64,000 bases of DNA from Nostoc sp. FACHB-152 (GCF_014697475.1 NZ_JACJRV010000006.1:1-64000), one strand, 5' to 3'; shown: positions 47,798-58,372, counted from the stretch's first letter. Numbers and translations: made by a program. Notes: generated from the letters alone by a model not told the origin.

Positions 47798-49090
47798 ACC
47801 TAAATTTAATACTGGAGTTGCACATGGTTGAACTTGTAGTTCTTTTTTAAGTTTAAAATAGAACGTACTGCCCTTACCAACTTGTGATTCTACCCAAATC
47901 TCGCCACCATACATTTCTACAATTTTTTTCACTATTGATAAACCAATTCCTGTACTTTCTGAGTCTTGTGTATCAGATAGTTTTTGAAAAATTTGGAATA
48001 TTTTGGCGTAATATTGTTCTTCAATGCCAGGGCCATTATCACTGACACTAAATCGCCAATAATCATTTTCTTCAGTACAGCCAACTGTAATCTTTCCTTG
48101 GGGCTTATCTAGAAATTTTATGGCATTACTTAATAAATTTTGAAATACTTGTTCAATCTTAGTCTTTTCACCGTTAATTTTAGGTAAGTGGTTAAGAATT
48201 TCTATCTCAATATTTTTATTAGGTTCTAGCAGTTCAATGACATCTGTAATAATATTATTTAAATCAATTTCTCTTTTTTCGCCTTGAGAACGCCCGATGC
48301 GCGAATATTCTAAAATACTATCAATTAACCTTTGCAATTTTTGAACTCTATTTATCAGCCTATTAACTAAGTTTTTGCCTTCATCATCAAACTTATCTGC
48401 ATAATCAGTTAATAGCCATTCTGATAATAAGCCGATACCTCGTAAAGGAGCTTTTAAATCATGAGAAACAATATAAGCGAAATCATTTAATTCTCGATTT
48501 TTGCTTTCCAATTCTTTCAATAATTCAGCCATTTGTTCTTGAGAATGCTGACGCTGTACAATCTCTTCTTGCAAATGCTGATTTACAGTTGCTAGTTCAT
48601 TAGTGCGTTGTTCTACTAATTCTTCTAGGCGTTCTTTATACTGTCTTAGCTCCGATTCTACTAGTTTACGCTCTTTAATTTCTGCTTGTAAGGCTTGATT
48701 TGCTTCTTCAAGTTGCTTTGGGCTAGGCAAGGCAAGAGCTTGCGGCACTAAAGGTATTAATATTAAAGCTGTATAAAATGAAATGAAAGCTGTAATTGCT
48801 TTCATCGCACCAGATAGCCAATAATAAGGATGCCAAAGCGTCCACACTTCCATTACATGAGTCGTACCACAAGAAATAATAAAGGCTCCGAATAAAATAA
48901 AAATATTTTTAAAAGGTATATCTTCTCTTTTACGAACAAAATAAATTAATGTTAGCGGGATTGAGTAATAAGAGAACGCAATAATAATATCTGATAAGAG
49001 ATGGAGCCATACTAACCCTGGCTGCCACAGGTAACAATGCCCATGCGGAATAAAGTTTTCTGACAAAAAAAAGCTGAAAAAATTCTCCAT
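47789..49090 (-). CDS. Ethylene-receptor-like (ETR1-type) sensor histidine kinase
   Basis: The 433-residue protein starts with three transmembrane helices that match the plant ETR1 ethylene-binding domain: SDIIIAFSYYSIPLTLIYFV with D34, and FGAFIISCGTTHVMEVWTL with C74 and H78, the residues that hold the copper cofactor in ETR1. A coiled coil (125-195) leads to HisKA (H210 in YIVSHDLKAPLRGI) and an HATPase domain with VSDNGPGI and TGIGLSIVKKIV. Unlike plant receptors it has no GAF domain or receiver. Synechocystis SynEtr1 is a functional relative. It should bind ethylene and signal to an unlinked regulator. Confidence 0.93.
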   Translation of the reverse strand: MENFFSFFLSENFIPHGHCYLWQPGLVWLHLLSDIIIAFSYYSIPLTLIYFVRKREDIPFKNIFILFGAFIISCGTTHVMEVWTLWHPYYWLSGAMKAITAFISFYTALILIPLVPQALALPSPKQLEEANQALQAEIKERKLVESELRQYKERLEELVEQRTNELATVNQHLQEEIVQRQHSQEQMAELLKELESKNRELNDFAYIVSHDLKAPLRGIGLLSEWLLTDYADKFDDEGKNLVNRLINRVQKLQRLIDSILEYSRIGRSQGEKREIDLNNIITDVIELLEPNKNIEIEILNHLPKINGEKTKIEQVFQNLLSNAIKFLDKPQGKITVGCTEENDYWRFSVSDNGPGIEEQYYAKIFQIFQKLSDTQDSESTGIGLSIVKKIVEMYGGEIWVESQVGKGSTFYFKLKKELQVQPCATPVLNLGLT

Positions 49091-49382
49091 TAGAACGCCC
49101 CCTGCTGTACTCCAACTGTTGTTATCATAATTAGATTAAAATTTTGCCTAATTGTAAAGTAATTATTACAAAAAGGTTATTCTTATTATTTATCTGTATA
49201 AGTTAGTACTTATACTAGGTTTGATTAATAAATACTGTTGTAATTCTTGCTCAGTATTTAAGACAGAAGATTTTAGGTAATATCGCTATAAGTCAGGCGA
49301 TCGCATTTAGTTTAAATCGCACAACAGGTTTTTCAACGCAGAGTATCGCTGAGGTAAACGCAAAGTTACATGGAGAGTTTCT

Positions 49383-52274
49383 TTAAGTTTTTGCTTGTAT
49401 TGCTGGATACTGTTTTAACACCTGCTGTAAATATTGCCCAGTATAAGACTTAGAATTTTTCGCCACATCTTCTGGTGTTCCGAAAGCAATAACTTCACCA
49501 CCTTTATCTCCACCATCTGGCCCCAAATCTATTACCCAGTCAGCACAACGAACCACATCTAAGTTGTGTTCAATTACTAAAATTGAATTGCCTTTATCTA
49601 CTAATCTTTGCAAGACATCCAATAATTTATGCACATCATAAAAAGATAATCCTGTTGTAGGTTCATCGATTAAATAAAGTGTCTTTCCAGTGGCGCGACG
49701 AGATAATTCTGTGGCTAATTTAACGCGCTGTGCTTCACCACCAGATAAGGTGGTTGCGGGTTGTCCAAGTTGAACGTAACCTAAGCCAACATCGACTAAA
49801 GTTTGTAGTCGTGTAACTGCTTTCGGAATGTTTTGGAAAAAGTCTAAACTCTCCTCAACAGTCATATTGAGAACATCAGAAATAGACTTATCTTTGTACT
49901 TCACTTGCAATGTGTCGCGGTTGTATCTTGCACCTTTACAAACTTCGCACTGCACGTAAACATCAGGTAAAAAGTTCATCTCAATGACGTTTACACCTTG
50001 CCCACTGCAAGCTTCACAACGCCCACCTTTAACGTTAAAAGAAAATTGTCCGGGTTTGTATCCTCTGGCTTTAGCTTCAACGGTTTGCGAAAACACATCC
50101 CGAATTACATCAAAAACTCCTGTATAAGTTGCCGGGTTAGAACGTGGTGTGCGTCCGATAGGAGATTGGTCAATTACAATGGCTTTATCAACTGAATTTA
50201 AGCCTTGAATTTTTTCTAGTTCTTTTGGTAAGGGTACTTTCTTCGTCAGGTGATGTTGTAGAGATGGGTAAAGTAATTCGTTAATTAATGTTGATTTACC
50301 AGAACCAGAAACACCAGTTACAGCAACAAGTTTACCTAGAGGAATCTCAACATCTATATTTCTTAAATTGTTGCGATGGGCGTTTTTAATTATTAAACTC
50401 CGTCCATTACCTTCGCGGCGTTCTGCTGGTGTATGAATTACTTTTCTTCCTGATAGATATGCACCTGTTAATGATTTTTCTGCTGTTAGTAAGGCTTGTA
50501 AATCACCTTGGGCAATAATATGTCCACCATGAATTCCTGCACCAGGGCCAATATCAACTAAATAGTCAGCAGCCCGGATGGTCTCTTCATCATGCTCAAC
50601 TACAATTAAAGTATTACCTAAATCACGCAATCTAATTAAAGTTTTGAGTAATCTACTGTTATCTCGTTGATGCAAACCAATACTTGGTTCGTCTAAAACG
50701 TAGAGAACTCCTGTTAAACCAGAACCGATTTGTGTGGCTAGTCGAATGCGTTGTGCTTCACCACCAGAAAGAGTCATAGCGGGTCGGTCAAGGGTAAGAT
50801 AATCTAAGCCAACATCTAACAAAAATTGCAATCTAGCTCTGATTTCTCGCAATACTAAATCAGCAATTTGCATCTGCCGATCGCTCAATTTTAACTGATC
50901 AATTCTTTCCTGTGAATCTCTAATTGATACGCCTGTCAAATCTAAAATGCCATATTGTCCTAACCGCACCGCCAAAGCTTCGGGTTTTAAGCGTTTTCCC
51001 CCACAAACTTCACAAGGTTGGTCAATTAAATACTGTTCTAATTTTTGCTTAACTAACTCTGAACCACCTTCATACTGTCGTTGTAATATCGGAAGAACGC
51101 CTTTAAATTGGGTTTTTGCTGTCTCTTTGTTTTTCTCTTCCCCATTTAAAATAATTTGCTTTTGTTCTTCCGATAACTTACTCCAATTAGTTTGTAATTC
51201 AAACCCGTGCGCCTGTCCCAAACTATAAAGTAATTCCAAATAATAGGAATTTTCCTTTTCTGACCAAGGTGCGATCGCAGCATATACTGGTGCTTCAGGG
51301 TCAGGTATGACTAACTCTGCCGAAAATCTTCTTAACGTCCCGATACCATGACAGTGAGGACAAGCACCATAGGGAGAATTAAACGAAAACAATCGTGGCG
51401 ATAACTCCTCCATCACTGCGCCATGTTCGGGACAAGCGAAGTTTTCCGAAAATACCATTTCTTCGTCTTTCGCTTCTGGGTTCTCAGTAGCCGGACTGAT
51501 AAGTATGATTGCAATACCTTCAGATTGCTTAAGACACGTAGATAAAGAATCGACCAAACGCTCTTGAATGCCGTCTTTTTTCACCAAACGGTCAATGACA
51601 ACTTCCATTGTGTGAGTAACATTTTTATCTAATTCAATCGAGTCTGACAGTTCGCGCACTTCGCCATCGACCCGTACCCGCACGAAACCTTGCGAAGCCA
51701 AACTTGACAATAGCTTGCGGTGTGTCCCTTTTTTACCCCGAACCACAGGCGCAAGAATTTGAAACTTGGTGCGGTCTGGTAAGTCCATAATGCGGTCTAC
51801 CATCTCGTCGATAGTTTGGGGGGCAATACAGCGATCGCATATGGGACAATGAGGTTCACCAGCCCGACCAAACAATAGCCGCAGATAGTCGTAAATTTCC
51901 GTTACTGTCCCCACAGTCGAACGGGGGTTGTGAGATGTAGATTTTTGGTCAATAGATATCGCCGGACTTAAACCTTCAATTGCTTCGACATCCGGTTTAT
52001 TTAACTGTCCTAAAAACTGCCTAGCGTAAGCACTGAGAGATTCTACATAACGCCGTTGACCCTCAGCAAAAATCGTATCAAAGGCTAAAGAAGACTTACC
52101 CGACCCTGATACACCAGTGAATACTATCAGGCGATCGCGTGGCAATTCCAAATCAATATTCTTCAGATTATGCTGCCTTGCACCCCGAATCCTAATCGTA
52201 TTTTGACTGTTGTGATGAGTGTTGGGAAGATGCCCATTTAGGAGAGATGCGGCGGCTAGCTTGTTATCTGACAT
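49383..52274 (-). CDS. uvrA: Excinuclease ABC subunit A
   Basis: The 963-residue protein is full-length UvrA. It has two ATP-binding cassettes ([15 protein letters not shown] and [15 protein letters not shown]; signatures [12 protein letters not shown] and [12 protein letters not shown]) and zinc-binding cysteine clusters, including [17 protein letters not shown] and CEACSGQG. As the UvrA dimer with UvrB it finds bulky lesions in nucleotide excision repair. Downstream residues [12 protein letters not shown] are the usual C-terminus. Monocistronic as far as can be seen. Confidence 0.98.
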   Translation of the reverse strand: MSDNKLAAASLLNGHLPNTHHNSQNTIRIRGARQHNLKNIDLELPRDRLIVFTGVSGSGKSSLAFDTIFAEGQRRYVESLSAYARQFLGQLNKPDVEAIEGLSPAISIDQKSTSHNPRSTVGTVTEIYDYLRLLFGRAGEPHCPICDRCIAPQTIDEMVDRIMDLPDRTKFQILAPVVRGKKGTHRKLLSSLASQGFVRVRVDGEVRELSDSIELDKNVTHTMEVVIDRLVKKDGIQERLVDSLSTCLKQSEGIAIILISPATENPEAKDEEMVFSENFACPEHGAVMEELSPRLFSFNSPYGACPHCHGIGTLRRFSAELVIPDPEAPVYAAIAPWSEKENSYYLELLYSLGQAHGFELQTNWSKLSEEQKQIILNGEEKNKETAKTQFKGVLPILQRQYEGGSELVKQKLEQYLIDQPCEVCGGKRLKPEALAVRLGQYGILDLTGVSIRDSQERIDQLKLSDRQMQIADLVLREIRARLQFLLDVGLDYLTLDRPAMTLSGGEAQRIRLATQIGSGLTGVLYVLDEPSIGLHQRDNSRLLKTLIRLRDLGNTLIVVEHDEETIRAADYLVDIGPGAGIHGGHIIAQGDLQALLTAEKSLTGAYLSGRKVIHTPAERREGNGRSLIIKNAHRNNLRNIDVEIPLGKLVAVTGVSGSGKSTLINELLYPSLQHHLTKKVPLPKELEKIQGLNSVDKAIVIDQSPIGRTPRSNPATYTGVFDVIRDVFSQTVEAKARGYKPGQFSFNVKGGRCEACSGQGVNVIEMNFLPDVYVQCEVCKGARYNRDTLQVKYKDKSISDVLNMTVEESLDFFQNIPKAVTRLQTLVDVGLGYVQLGQPATTLSGGEAQRVKLATELSRRATGKTLYLIDEPTTGLSFYDVHKLLDVLQRLVDKGNSILVIEHNLDVVRCADWVIDLGPDGGDKGGEVIAFGTPEDVAKNSKSYTGQYLQQVLKQYPAIQAKT

Positions 52275-52594
52275 ATTGACAGGCTGATAGTGGGAGGCAG
52301 AGTGAAACAGTTCTTAATAATACTATTTTTCCTCTGCATATACTAGAACAATAGTACTGTTTTATGTAGCGATCGCCCTATATTCTGACTACAGACATCC
52401 GCCCCAGTCTGCTAATTTAAAAGCATCGCAATTAAACATCCTGCTGAGGGTAAAGCTATGGTATCGCAAATCCAACCACAGACAACGCTGTACCCCAATT
52501 ATTGCAAATGGGTTTGAGTATAGAACAGGTTGCACCGGTTTTGAGTTTATCAGTAGAAGAAGTGCGATCTATGTCTTAGGAAAAACCTTTCTAA
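52275..52594. other. Gap holding a small decayed gene
   Basis: The left part includes the uvrA promoter side. The right part contains the frameshifted fragment at 52458-52579. Nothing else is recognised. Confidence 0.5.
52458..52579 (+). pseudogene. Frameshifted tail of an Rpn/transposase-like protein
   Basis: From an ATG at 52458 one frame reads MVSQIQPQTTLYPN and soon stops; the neighbouring frame continues as PQLLQMGLSIEQVAPVLSLS and ends SVEEVRSMS. That tail resembles LLKLGLSTAETAKELGLSVE in the fragment at 57648-57884, the usual C-terminus of Rpn-type PD-(D/E)XK recombination proteins. A single frameshift would join the two halves, so I read it as a decayed remnant. Confidence 0.55.
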
Positions 52595-53245
52595 TCATCG
52601 ATAAATCAATTCTCCTGCCTTTTGTCCGACAACTTCAGGATGGGCAACTTGTAATTTCATCTGTTCAGCACGGACTGTTAAAAATGGCTGACCTAAATTG
52701 AAACCTGAAAAAGGACTTTCGGCAGGTATTTCTAACGACGAACTGATTAAACCGAATGCGGCTTCACATTGGGCTGAAAATCTGATTAATTCAGCACCTC
52801 TAACACTAAATGAATGACCAGTCAAACTTTGTCGCCAAGCTAGATTTTGGGGCTTATAGTTCAGAGTACACAAATTGCGATCGCCCTGACGCACTGTAAC
52901 CCGCTTGTCGTTTTCCCAGGTAAAATGGGCTAATTCTTTCGGTAGTCCCCAAATTTCTCGACCACCCGCCACAGAATCAGCATTATCTACATAAATGTGC
53001 GAAACCCAAGCACCAATTTTATTTTGATAACTAACCACAGCCGGAATCACAATTAACTCACTGTACTCCAGCACTGAACCTTGACAGTATTCAGATAAAT
53101 AAACAGCAGCGAGAGTTTTACCCGGCCATACAGAAAAAATTTGAAATTCAGACGGAATTAGGGAGCGTACTTGATTAATATTTACCAGATGAACAGATGC
53201 GATCGCTTTACCGCAAAGTGTCCAAGGTGTTGCTGGATAAGACAT
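52595..53245 (-). CDS. Acetoacetate decarboxylase-like family protein
   Basis: The 216-residue protein matches the acetoacetate decarboxylase-like superfamily: LIPSEFQIFSVWPGKTLAAV near the N-terminus and the signature GGREIWGLPKELAHFTW with the lysine at the family's catalytic position. Many relatives do not decarboxylate acetoacetate, so the exact substrate is open. Cytoplasmic, no signal peptide. Its neighbours uvrA and dnaK give no functional clue. Confidence 0.82.
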   Translation of the reverse strand: MSYPATPWTLCGKAIASVHLVNINQVRSLIPSEFQIFSVWPGKTLAAVYLSEYCQGSVLEYSELIVIPAVVSYQNKIGAWVSHIYVDNADSVAGGREIWGLPKELAHFTWENDKRVTVRQGDRNLCTLNYKPQNLAWRQSLTGHSFSVRGAELIRFSAQCEAAFGLISSSLEIPAESPFSGFNLGQPFLTVRAEQMKLQVAHPEVVGQKAGELIYR

Positions 53246-53293
53246 ATTAACCTATCACCTGTAACCTTTAACCTGTATACCAAATCCCCAAAT

Positions 53294-53328
53294 AAAAAAA
53301 ATCCCCACCCAGGCGAATGCGTGGATGG
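53294..53328 (-). terminator. Probable dnaK terminator
   Basis: On the minus strand CCCATCCAC pairs imperfectly with GGGTGGGG across a loop, followed by A and at least seven T. It begins about 50 bp beyond the dnaK stop. Confidence 0.55.
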
Positions 53329-53376
53329 GAAATATTCAGTAGGGAATATCTCACGTTCCCTACTACATTGGAGGAA

Positions 53377-55281
53377 TTATTTGCTTTCAGTGAAATCTGC
53401 GTCAATTACATCATCACCGCCACTAGGAGGAGTAGAAGAACCACCATCTTGAGGTTCCGCACCTGGTGCAGCACCACCGCCAGCTTGTTGATAGATGTTG
53501 CTACCAACTGCGAATAGGGCTTGTTGCAGTTCTGGCATGAGCTTGGCGATTTGCTCATCGTCTTCCTTAGCAACCGCTTCCCGTAGGTCTTTCACCAAAC
53601 CTTCAACTTTGGTCTTATCAGCCGCCGGAACTTTATCACCTAATTCTTGCAGTTGCTTCTCAGCTTGATATGCCAAGGAGTCAGCTTGGTTCTTGCGTTC
53701 AATTTTCTCACGACGTTCTTTATCAGAGGAAGCGTTTTGTTCTGCTTCGCGTACCATCCGGTCAACATCATTTTTATCTAAGGTAGAAGCACCAGTAATG
53801 CTGATGGACTGTTCCTTACCAGTACCTTTGTCCTTAGCAGTAACGTTGAGGATACCGTTAGCGTCGATGTCGAAGGTTACTTCGATTTGAGGTACGCCAC
53901 GAGGTGCGGGAGGAATACCATCAAGGCGGAAGGTTCCCAAACTCTTGTTATCGTTAGCAAATTCCCGTTCACCTTGGAGGACGTGAATTTCTACGTTGGT
54001 TTGACCATCAACAGCAGTAGAGAATACCTCGGATTTCTTGGTAGGAATTGTGGTGTTGCGAGGAATAATCTTAGTCATCACACCGCCCAAGGTTTCTACA
54101 CCCAAGGACAATGGTGTTACGTCTAACAATAAGATACCTGTAACATCACCAGCCAAGACACCTGCTTGAATTGCAGCACCAACGGCTACCACTTCATCAG
54201 GGTTAACAGTTTGGTTAGGTTCTTTACCCAACAACCGCTTCACCAACTCTTGGACGGCAGGAATACGGGTGGAACCACCAACTAGTACAACTTCATCGAT
54301 ATCGTTTTTGCTCAACTTGGCATCGCGCAACGCATTCTCAACAGGAATGCGAGAACGGTCGATTAAGTCAGAGCAAAGTTCTTCAAACTTAGCGCGAGTC
54401 AGCGTCATATCCAGGTGCTTTGGCCCATCCTGGGTAGCGGTGATAAATGGTAGGTTAATTTCCGCTTGGGTAACGCTGGAAAGCTCAATTTTTGCTTTTT
54501 CTGCGGCTTCAGTCAGACGTTGCAGTGCTTGTCTGTCTTTGCGGAGGTCGATACCTTCGTCTTTGCGGAATTGTTCTGCTAAGAAATCAACGATTTTTTT
54601 GTCGAAGTCGTCACCACCAAGGTGGGTATCACCAGAAGTTGCTAATACTTCAAATACGCCGTCGCCTACTTCCAGAACAGATACGTCGAATGTACCACCA
54701 CCTAAGTCAAATACCAGGATGGTTTCGTTGCTCTTTTTATCGAAGCCATAAGCCAGAGACGCGGCAGTAGGTTCGTTAATAATCCGTAGAACTTCAATAC
54801 CAGCGATTTTACCAGCGTCTTTGGTAGCTTGACGTTGGGAGTCGTTGAAGTATGCCGGAACGGTGATTACAGCTTGGGTAACGGTTTCACCAAGATATTT
54901 GCTTGCGTCTTCAACGAGTTTACGCAAAACTTTAGCGGAGATTTCTTCTGGGGCGAATTGCTTACCAGCACCAGGAGAATCTAGCTTAACGTTACCGCCA
55001 CTGCTCAACACTTTATAAGAAACTTCTGTAGCTTCGTTAGTAACTTCGTCAAAGCGGCGACCAATGAAACGCTTAACAGAATAAAAAGTGTTTTCTGGGT
55101 TCATCACCGCTTGGCGTTTAGCGATTTGCCCGACCAAAGTGTCGCCATTTTTAGCAAACGCTACTACCGATGGTGTTGTCCGAAAACCTTCTGCGTTAGC
55201 AATAACCGTGGGTTTACCACCTTCCATTACTGCGACGCAGGAGTTAGTTGTACCTAAGTCAATTCCAACTACTTTTGCCAT
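53377..55281 (-). CDS. dnaK: Hsp70 chaperone DnaK
   Basis: The 634-residue protein is a complete DnaK: N-terminal [54 protein letters not shown], the adenosine motif [14 protein letters not shown], a linker [19 protein letters not shown] and a substrate-binding domain with lid. The C-terminus ends [12 protein letters not shown] after a Gly/Ala-rich stretch. Cyanobacteria carry several DnaKs; this one has the standard length of the main type. No dnaJ or grpE is adjacent and no CIRCE element is visible upstream. Confidence 0.97.
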   Translation of the reverse strand: MAKVVGIDLGTTNSCVAVMEGGKPTVIANAEGFRTTPSVVAFAKNGDTLVGQIAKRQAVMNPENTFYSVKRFIGRRFDEVTNEATEVSYKVLSSGGNVKLDSPGAGKQFAPEEISAKVLRKLVEDASKYLGETVTQAVITVPAYFNDSQRQATKDAGKIAGIEVLRIINEPTAASLAYGFDKKSNETILVFDLGGGTFDVSVLEVGDGVFEVLATSGDTHLGGDDFDKKIVDFLAEQFRKDEGIDLRKDRQALQRLTEAAEKAKIELSSVTQAEINLPFITATQDGPKHLDMTLTRAKFEELCSDLIDRSRIPVENALRDAKLSKNDIDEVVLVGGSTRIPAVQELVKRLLGKEPNQTVNPDEVVAVGAAIQAGVLAGDVTGILLLDVTPLSLGVETLGGVMTKIIPRNTTIPTKKSEVFSTAVDGQTNVEIHVLQGEREFANDNKSLGTFRLDGIPPAPRGVPQIEVTFDIDANGILNVTAKDKGTGKEQSISITGASTLDKNDVDRMVREAEQNASSDKERREKIERKNQADSLAYQAEKQLQELGDKVPAADKTKVEGLVKDLREAVAKEDDEQIAKLMPELQQALFAVGSNIYQQAGGGAAPGAEPQDGGSSTPPSGGDDVIDADFTESK

Positions 55282-55762
55282 TTTATGTGCTGGCTCCGTA
55301 TAACTACAAATGAATGAATGGGAATATAAGGACTAAATCTTGAACCAACTGATTTATGAAAGCAGTTACTTCAGCATCAATGACCTTTAGTTCGGTTTTT
55401 TGGGGTTATAGCCCCAAGTTCTGCTGATATATATACTGAGCTTGTATAGCCAGTCCATGAAGGGTGGTTTCCCGAACCTGATCTGGGACGGTTAATTTTA
55501 AAGATTTGTTTAGTTGGTTCATGGATTAATTTGCTTTCACTTCGTCTAATTTATGAGAATTAATACATCCAGTAATTAGGGTGAACCGTAATCACCATGT
55601 GGTGTTTGCCGTCTTTAAACAACATTAATTCCAAAGATACAGAGAATAAATGAGCTATAAAACGAGCCTTTGCCTAATAATTTCAGTTAAAACGCGGATA
55701 CTTAGTCAAGGCTAGAATTTGTAATATTTATGTATTAGGAATGTATCTACAAAGTGCTAGTT
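55282..55762. other. Divergent dnaK-ADP-ribosylglycohydrolase region
   Basis: No gene is visible in this 481-bp gap. It carries the dnaK leader on the minus strand; TTGGGG-TTATAG-CCCCAA (55400-55417) can form a hairpin about 120 nt upstream of the dnaK start. I found no CIRCE or HIP-type heat-shock palindrome. Confidence 0.5.
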
Positions 55763-56755
55763 ATGCCTCGTGCCTCTGGATGTTTATTTGGACTAGCCTT
55801 AGGTGATGCCTTGGGTGCTGCTACAGAATTTTTAAGTGTTAAGGAAATTTGCGATCGCTTTCCACCCAATGGGCCTCAAGAAATCGTCGGTAATCCCGCA
55901 CGAGTAACTGACGACACCCAGATGACTCTAGCGGTAGGGCAAGCTTTAGTGGAAGTTGGTGCAGCAAACTTGACTGTAACGACTTTAGAACCTGTTTTAA
56001 GGCGTACTTTTATTGAATGGTTAAACAGTCCCGACAATAATCGCGCCCCCGGAATGACTTGCTTGCAGGCTTGTGAATATCTAGAAGCAGGTCTACCTTG
56101 GCAACAAGCAACCAGACCAAACTCTAAAGGATGTGGTGCAAATATGCGTGTCGTGCCTGTGGGTTTGTTGCCAACAGATGATAGCACTCGCGCAGCCGTT
56201 GCCCAGTTTCAAGCAGCATTAACTCATGGTCATCCCACCGCCCTGACCGCCTCAGATTTAACCGCAGCAGCAATTACCTACCTTGTCAAGGGCAGTGAAC
56301 CACAAAAATTGCCAGCCCAACTTCGCAACTATGTCCTAAGTCAGCGATTAGTTTATCATGGCGATTGGCTAGGTTCTTTGTGGCAGCGACCGGGCATTGA
56401 TACACCAGAAGAATTTATTAGTCTGGGCTGGGATGAATGTTTAGCTGTGCTTGACCGTCTGGATGCAGCATTAGTCAATCCTAATCGTGATATTGACCCC
56501 TGTTTAGCAATAGGTGAAGGTTGGGTTGCTGAAGAAGCCTTTGCCACAGGTCTACTATGCTTTTTATTATTTCCACAAGAACCATTAGCTGTATTGCAAC
56601 GCGCTGCACTCACATCAGGCGACTCTGACTCCATTGCTTGTTTAGCAGGTGCTTTTGCTGGCGCATATTTAGGAATGGCAGCATGGCCAGAAGATTGGGT
56701 GAATCGTATTGAATACCGCGACCAATTAGCGGCCTTGGGTCAAGTTTGGGATTGA
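55763..56755 (+). CDS. ADP-ribosylglycohydrolase family protein
   Basis: The 330-residue protein has the ADP-ribosylglycohydrolase (DraG/ARH) motifs: GCLFGLALGDALGAATEF, the metal-binding VTDDTQMTLAVG, ANMRVVPVGLL and the C-terminal SGDSDSIACLAGAFAGAYLG with the second Mg-binding DSD. It would remove ADP-ribose from proteins or small molecules. No ADP-ribosyltransferase is nearby. ATG 55763 is chosen; a GTG at 55754 is in frame. Confidence 0.93.
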   Translation: MPRASGCLFGLALGDALGAATEFLSVKEICDRFPPNGPQEIVGNPARVTDDTQMTLAVGQALVEVGAANLTVTTLEPVLRRTFIEWLNSPDNNRAPGMTCLQACEYLEAGLPWQQATRPNSKGCGANMRVVPVGLLPTDDSTRAAVAQFQAALTHGHPTALTASDLTAAAITYLVKGSEPQKLPAQLRNYVLSQRLVYHGDWLGSLWQRPGIDTPEEFISLGWDECLAVLDRLDAALVNPNRDIDPCLAIGEGWVAEEAFATGLLCFLLFPQEPLAVLQRAALTSGDSDSIACLAGAFAGAYLGMAAWPEDWVNRIEYRDQLAALGQVWD

Positions 56756-56756
56756 G

Positions 56757-56795
56757 ACAAAGGCAGGAGGCAGGGAGGGGGCAGAAGGCAGTCCC
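56757..56795. repeat. STRR heptamers after the ADP-ribosylglycohydrolase gene
   Basis: AAAGGCAGGAGGCAGGGAGG then GGGCAGAAGGCAG, units of GGCAGGA/GGCAGAA type, start directly at the stop codon. The following CGATGAAACAAGTTTCATCG is a perfect inverted repeat. Confidence 0.7.
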
Positions 56796-56973
56796 GATGA
56801 AACAAGTTTCATCGCCAAGTATGAAAGTGCGACTGCTATTTTTACTCAGCACTCACTCAGCACTTTCAAGTCAGAAGTTGAAAAGAGGGGTGTTGAGAGT
56901 ATGCTTTTGGGAAGCAACCTTGATGAAGGTGCTTTTTTTAACCAAAAAATCACTAATATTAAGATGCTATAAA

Positions 56974-57480
56974 ATGATAAGTAACACGATTAAAAAATAT
57001 CTAAAATTATTCAAAAATTCTCCAAGACCCAGTGAATCATCAAGACTTTTCAAGGAGATGAGACAAGAATTTGAGAGATCACCTCCTTCAGTTAGCGAAG
57101 TGATTCAGGAGTTGGAAAAATATGCTTCAAATCCAGATTATCCTGGGGCTTCGTTTATCATGATGGCAGCATGGATTAACCTATCAAAGGATTACACACC
57201 TATACTTTGTCAAATCCTCAATGATGAGAGTAATAATGGTCTTCATGAATCAGTTATTGAACTTTTAGATGTATTGCGCGATGAAAGAGCAATTCCTGCA
57301 TTATCCAAGGCATTGACATACAGATGGTCGTATGATGAATGGCTCAATGTGCCAAGAAAGTCTCTCATGGCATTAGCAGAAATCGGAACTCCTGAAGCGA
57401 AGATGATTATAGAGGCGGCGGCTCAATCTCCTGAAGAGCTAATTAGGGAAGATGCAAATCTGATATTAGACAATTGGTAA
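56974..57480 (+). CDS. Small HEAT-repeat-like protein
   Basis: From ATG 56974 the protein has 168 residues. It begins with a basic helix (ISNTIKKYLKLFKNS) and continues with HEAT-like helical pairs: ALSKALTYRWSYDEWLNVPR, SLMALAEIGTPEAKMIIEAA and ELIREDANLILDNW. The frame is open upstream to 56746, but that part is heptamer repeat DNA and not conserved-looking. HEAT-like proteins are protein-binding scaffolds; the partner is unknown. Confidence 0.72.
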   Translation: MISNTIKKYLKLFKNSPRPSESSRLFKEMRQEFERSPPSVSEVIQELEKYASNPDYPGASFIMMAAWINLSKDYTPILCQILNDESNNGLHESVIELLDVLRDERAIPALSKALTYRWSYDEWLNVPRKSLMALAEIGTPEAKMIIEAAAQSPEELIREDANLILDNW

Positions 57481-57625
57481 ATTGACTAATCCACCAAGCA
57501 TAAAATGCAAACAATACATCCATACAAACAGTCATGAAAATAAAAAAAGTATTTAAGAACCATTTGTAGCGGCTTGCTTTCCAACGTGTCCTTTTAGCAA
57601 AAAATTGGCGGAAGTTGTGAATCAA
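57443..57625 (-). CDS. Possible small single-pass membrane protein
   Basis: This 60-residue open frame has a basic N-terminus (FRQFFAKRTRWKASRYKW) followed by one strongly hydrophobic helix (FLNTFFIFMTVCMDVLFAFY) and a short tail. The composition looks more like a real small membrane protein than a shadow, because the 57481-57625 part lies opposite no gene. It overlaps the end of the HEAT-like gene by 38 bp in antisense. I do not recognise a family. Confidence 0.35.
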   Translation of the reverse strand: MIHNFRQFFAKRTRWKASRYKWFLNTFFIFMTVCMDVLFAFYAWWISQFTNCLISDLHLP

Positions 57626-57647
57626 AACTTGGCGAAGTGTAACTTAC

Positions 57648-57884
57648 TTGATTTATAAATTTCCTACAATGAATCGAGAGGAGATTGAAAGTATGTTTGG
57701 ATTAAGTGAGTTGAAGCAGACAAAAGTTTATCAAGAAGCTAAACAAGAAGGTTTAGCAGAAGGTGCGCGTCAAGAAAAATTGAGGATGATACCTGTGTTA
57801 TTGAAATTAGGGTTGAGTACCGCAGAAACAGCGAAGGAGTTAGGTTTGAGTGTTGAAGAAGTTCAGCAAGAGTTAGAAAAGTAG
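57648..57884 (+). pseudogene. C-terminal remnant of an Rpn-family recombination-promoting nuclease
   Basis: The 78 residues (IYKFPTMNREEIESMFGLSE, LKQTKVYQEAKQEG, then LLKLGLSTAETAKELGLSVE) are the characteristic C-terminus of cyanobacterial Rpn/DUF2887 proteins, which normally have about 200 more N-terminal residues with the PD-(D/E)XK nuclease core. No such core is found upstream in any frame. Only a TTG start is available. I regard it as a truncated remnant, possibly still translated. Confidence 0.7.
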
Positions 57885-57889
57885 TATCT

Positions 57890-58372
57890 ATGCTTGATGA
57901 ACAAAACAAGTCAATTGTGCTGCAAATGTACCAGTCATTCGATGACGGAAATTTAGAAGCAGTGCAAGCATTTCTTGCCTCAAATTTTATTGCTCATGTT
58001 CCTGGTGTTACCGAACCGCTAAATCGGAAAGCGTTCATACAATCTGTACTTAAGGTATTTCGTTCTGCCTTTCCTGATGGGATTCATAAGTTTGAAGATG
58101 TCATTGCCGAAGGTGATAAAGTAGTAACTCGTGGCACTTTTAGCGGGACTCATCGCGGCGAATTACAAGGTCTTCCGCCCACAGGCAAGCAAATCACTAT
58201 CCCCTTCTTTCATCTTGACCGCATCGTGGATGGTAAACTCGTAGAACATTGGGGTCAAAGTGACTTGCTCAGTTTAATGCAGCAAGTGGGAATTATACCC
58301 ATACCGGGGCCAGGCTTAATTGTCCGAAAATTATATTTAGCGATCGCTTCCATCACCAACAAGCGTAGCTGA
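57890..58372 (+). CDS. SnoaL-like/ester cyclase family protein
   Basis: The 160-residue protein has an NTF2-like fold signature of the SnoaL/ester cyclase group: MYQSFDDGNLEAVQAFLASN, IHKFEDVIAEGDKVVTRGTF and GTHRGELQGLPPTGKQI, ending with KLVEHWGQSDLLSLMQQVG. Family members range from polyketide cyclases to proteins of unknown role; the histidines and aspartate at the end line the pocket. Its ATG follows the Rpn remnant by 5 bp. Substrate unknown. Confidence 0.85.
   Translation: MLDEQNKSIVLQMYQSFDDGNLEAVQAFLASNFIAHVPGVTEPLNRKAFIQSVLKVFRSAFPDGIHKFEDVIAEGDKVVTRGTFSGTHRGELQGLPPTGKQITIPFFHLDRIVDGKLVEHWGQSDLLSLMQQVGIIPIPGPGLIVRKLYLAIASITNKRS

Noticed and set aside
55282-55762. CIRCE heat-shock operator upstream of dnaK (and upstream of hspA)
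   Set aside because: TTAGCACTC-N9-GAGTGCTAA is absent from both leaders; only an unrelated hairpin is present.
56746-56973. Upstream extension of the HEAT-like protein to a TTG
   Set aside because: It translates heptamer repeat DNA and overlaps the end of the ADP-ribosylglycohydrolase gene; ATG 56974 is a better start.
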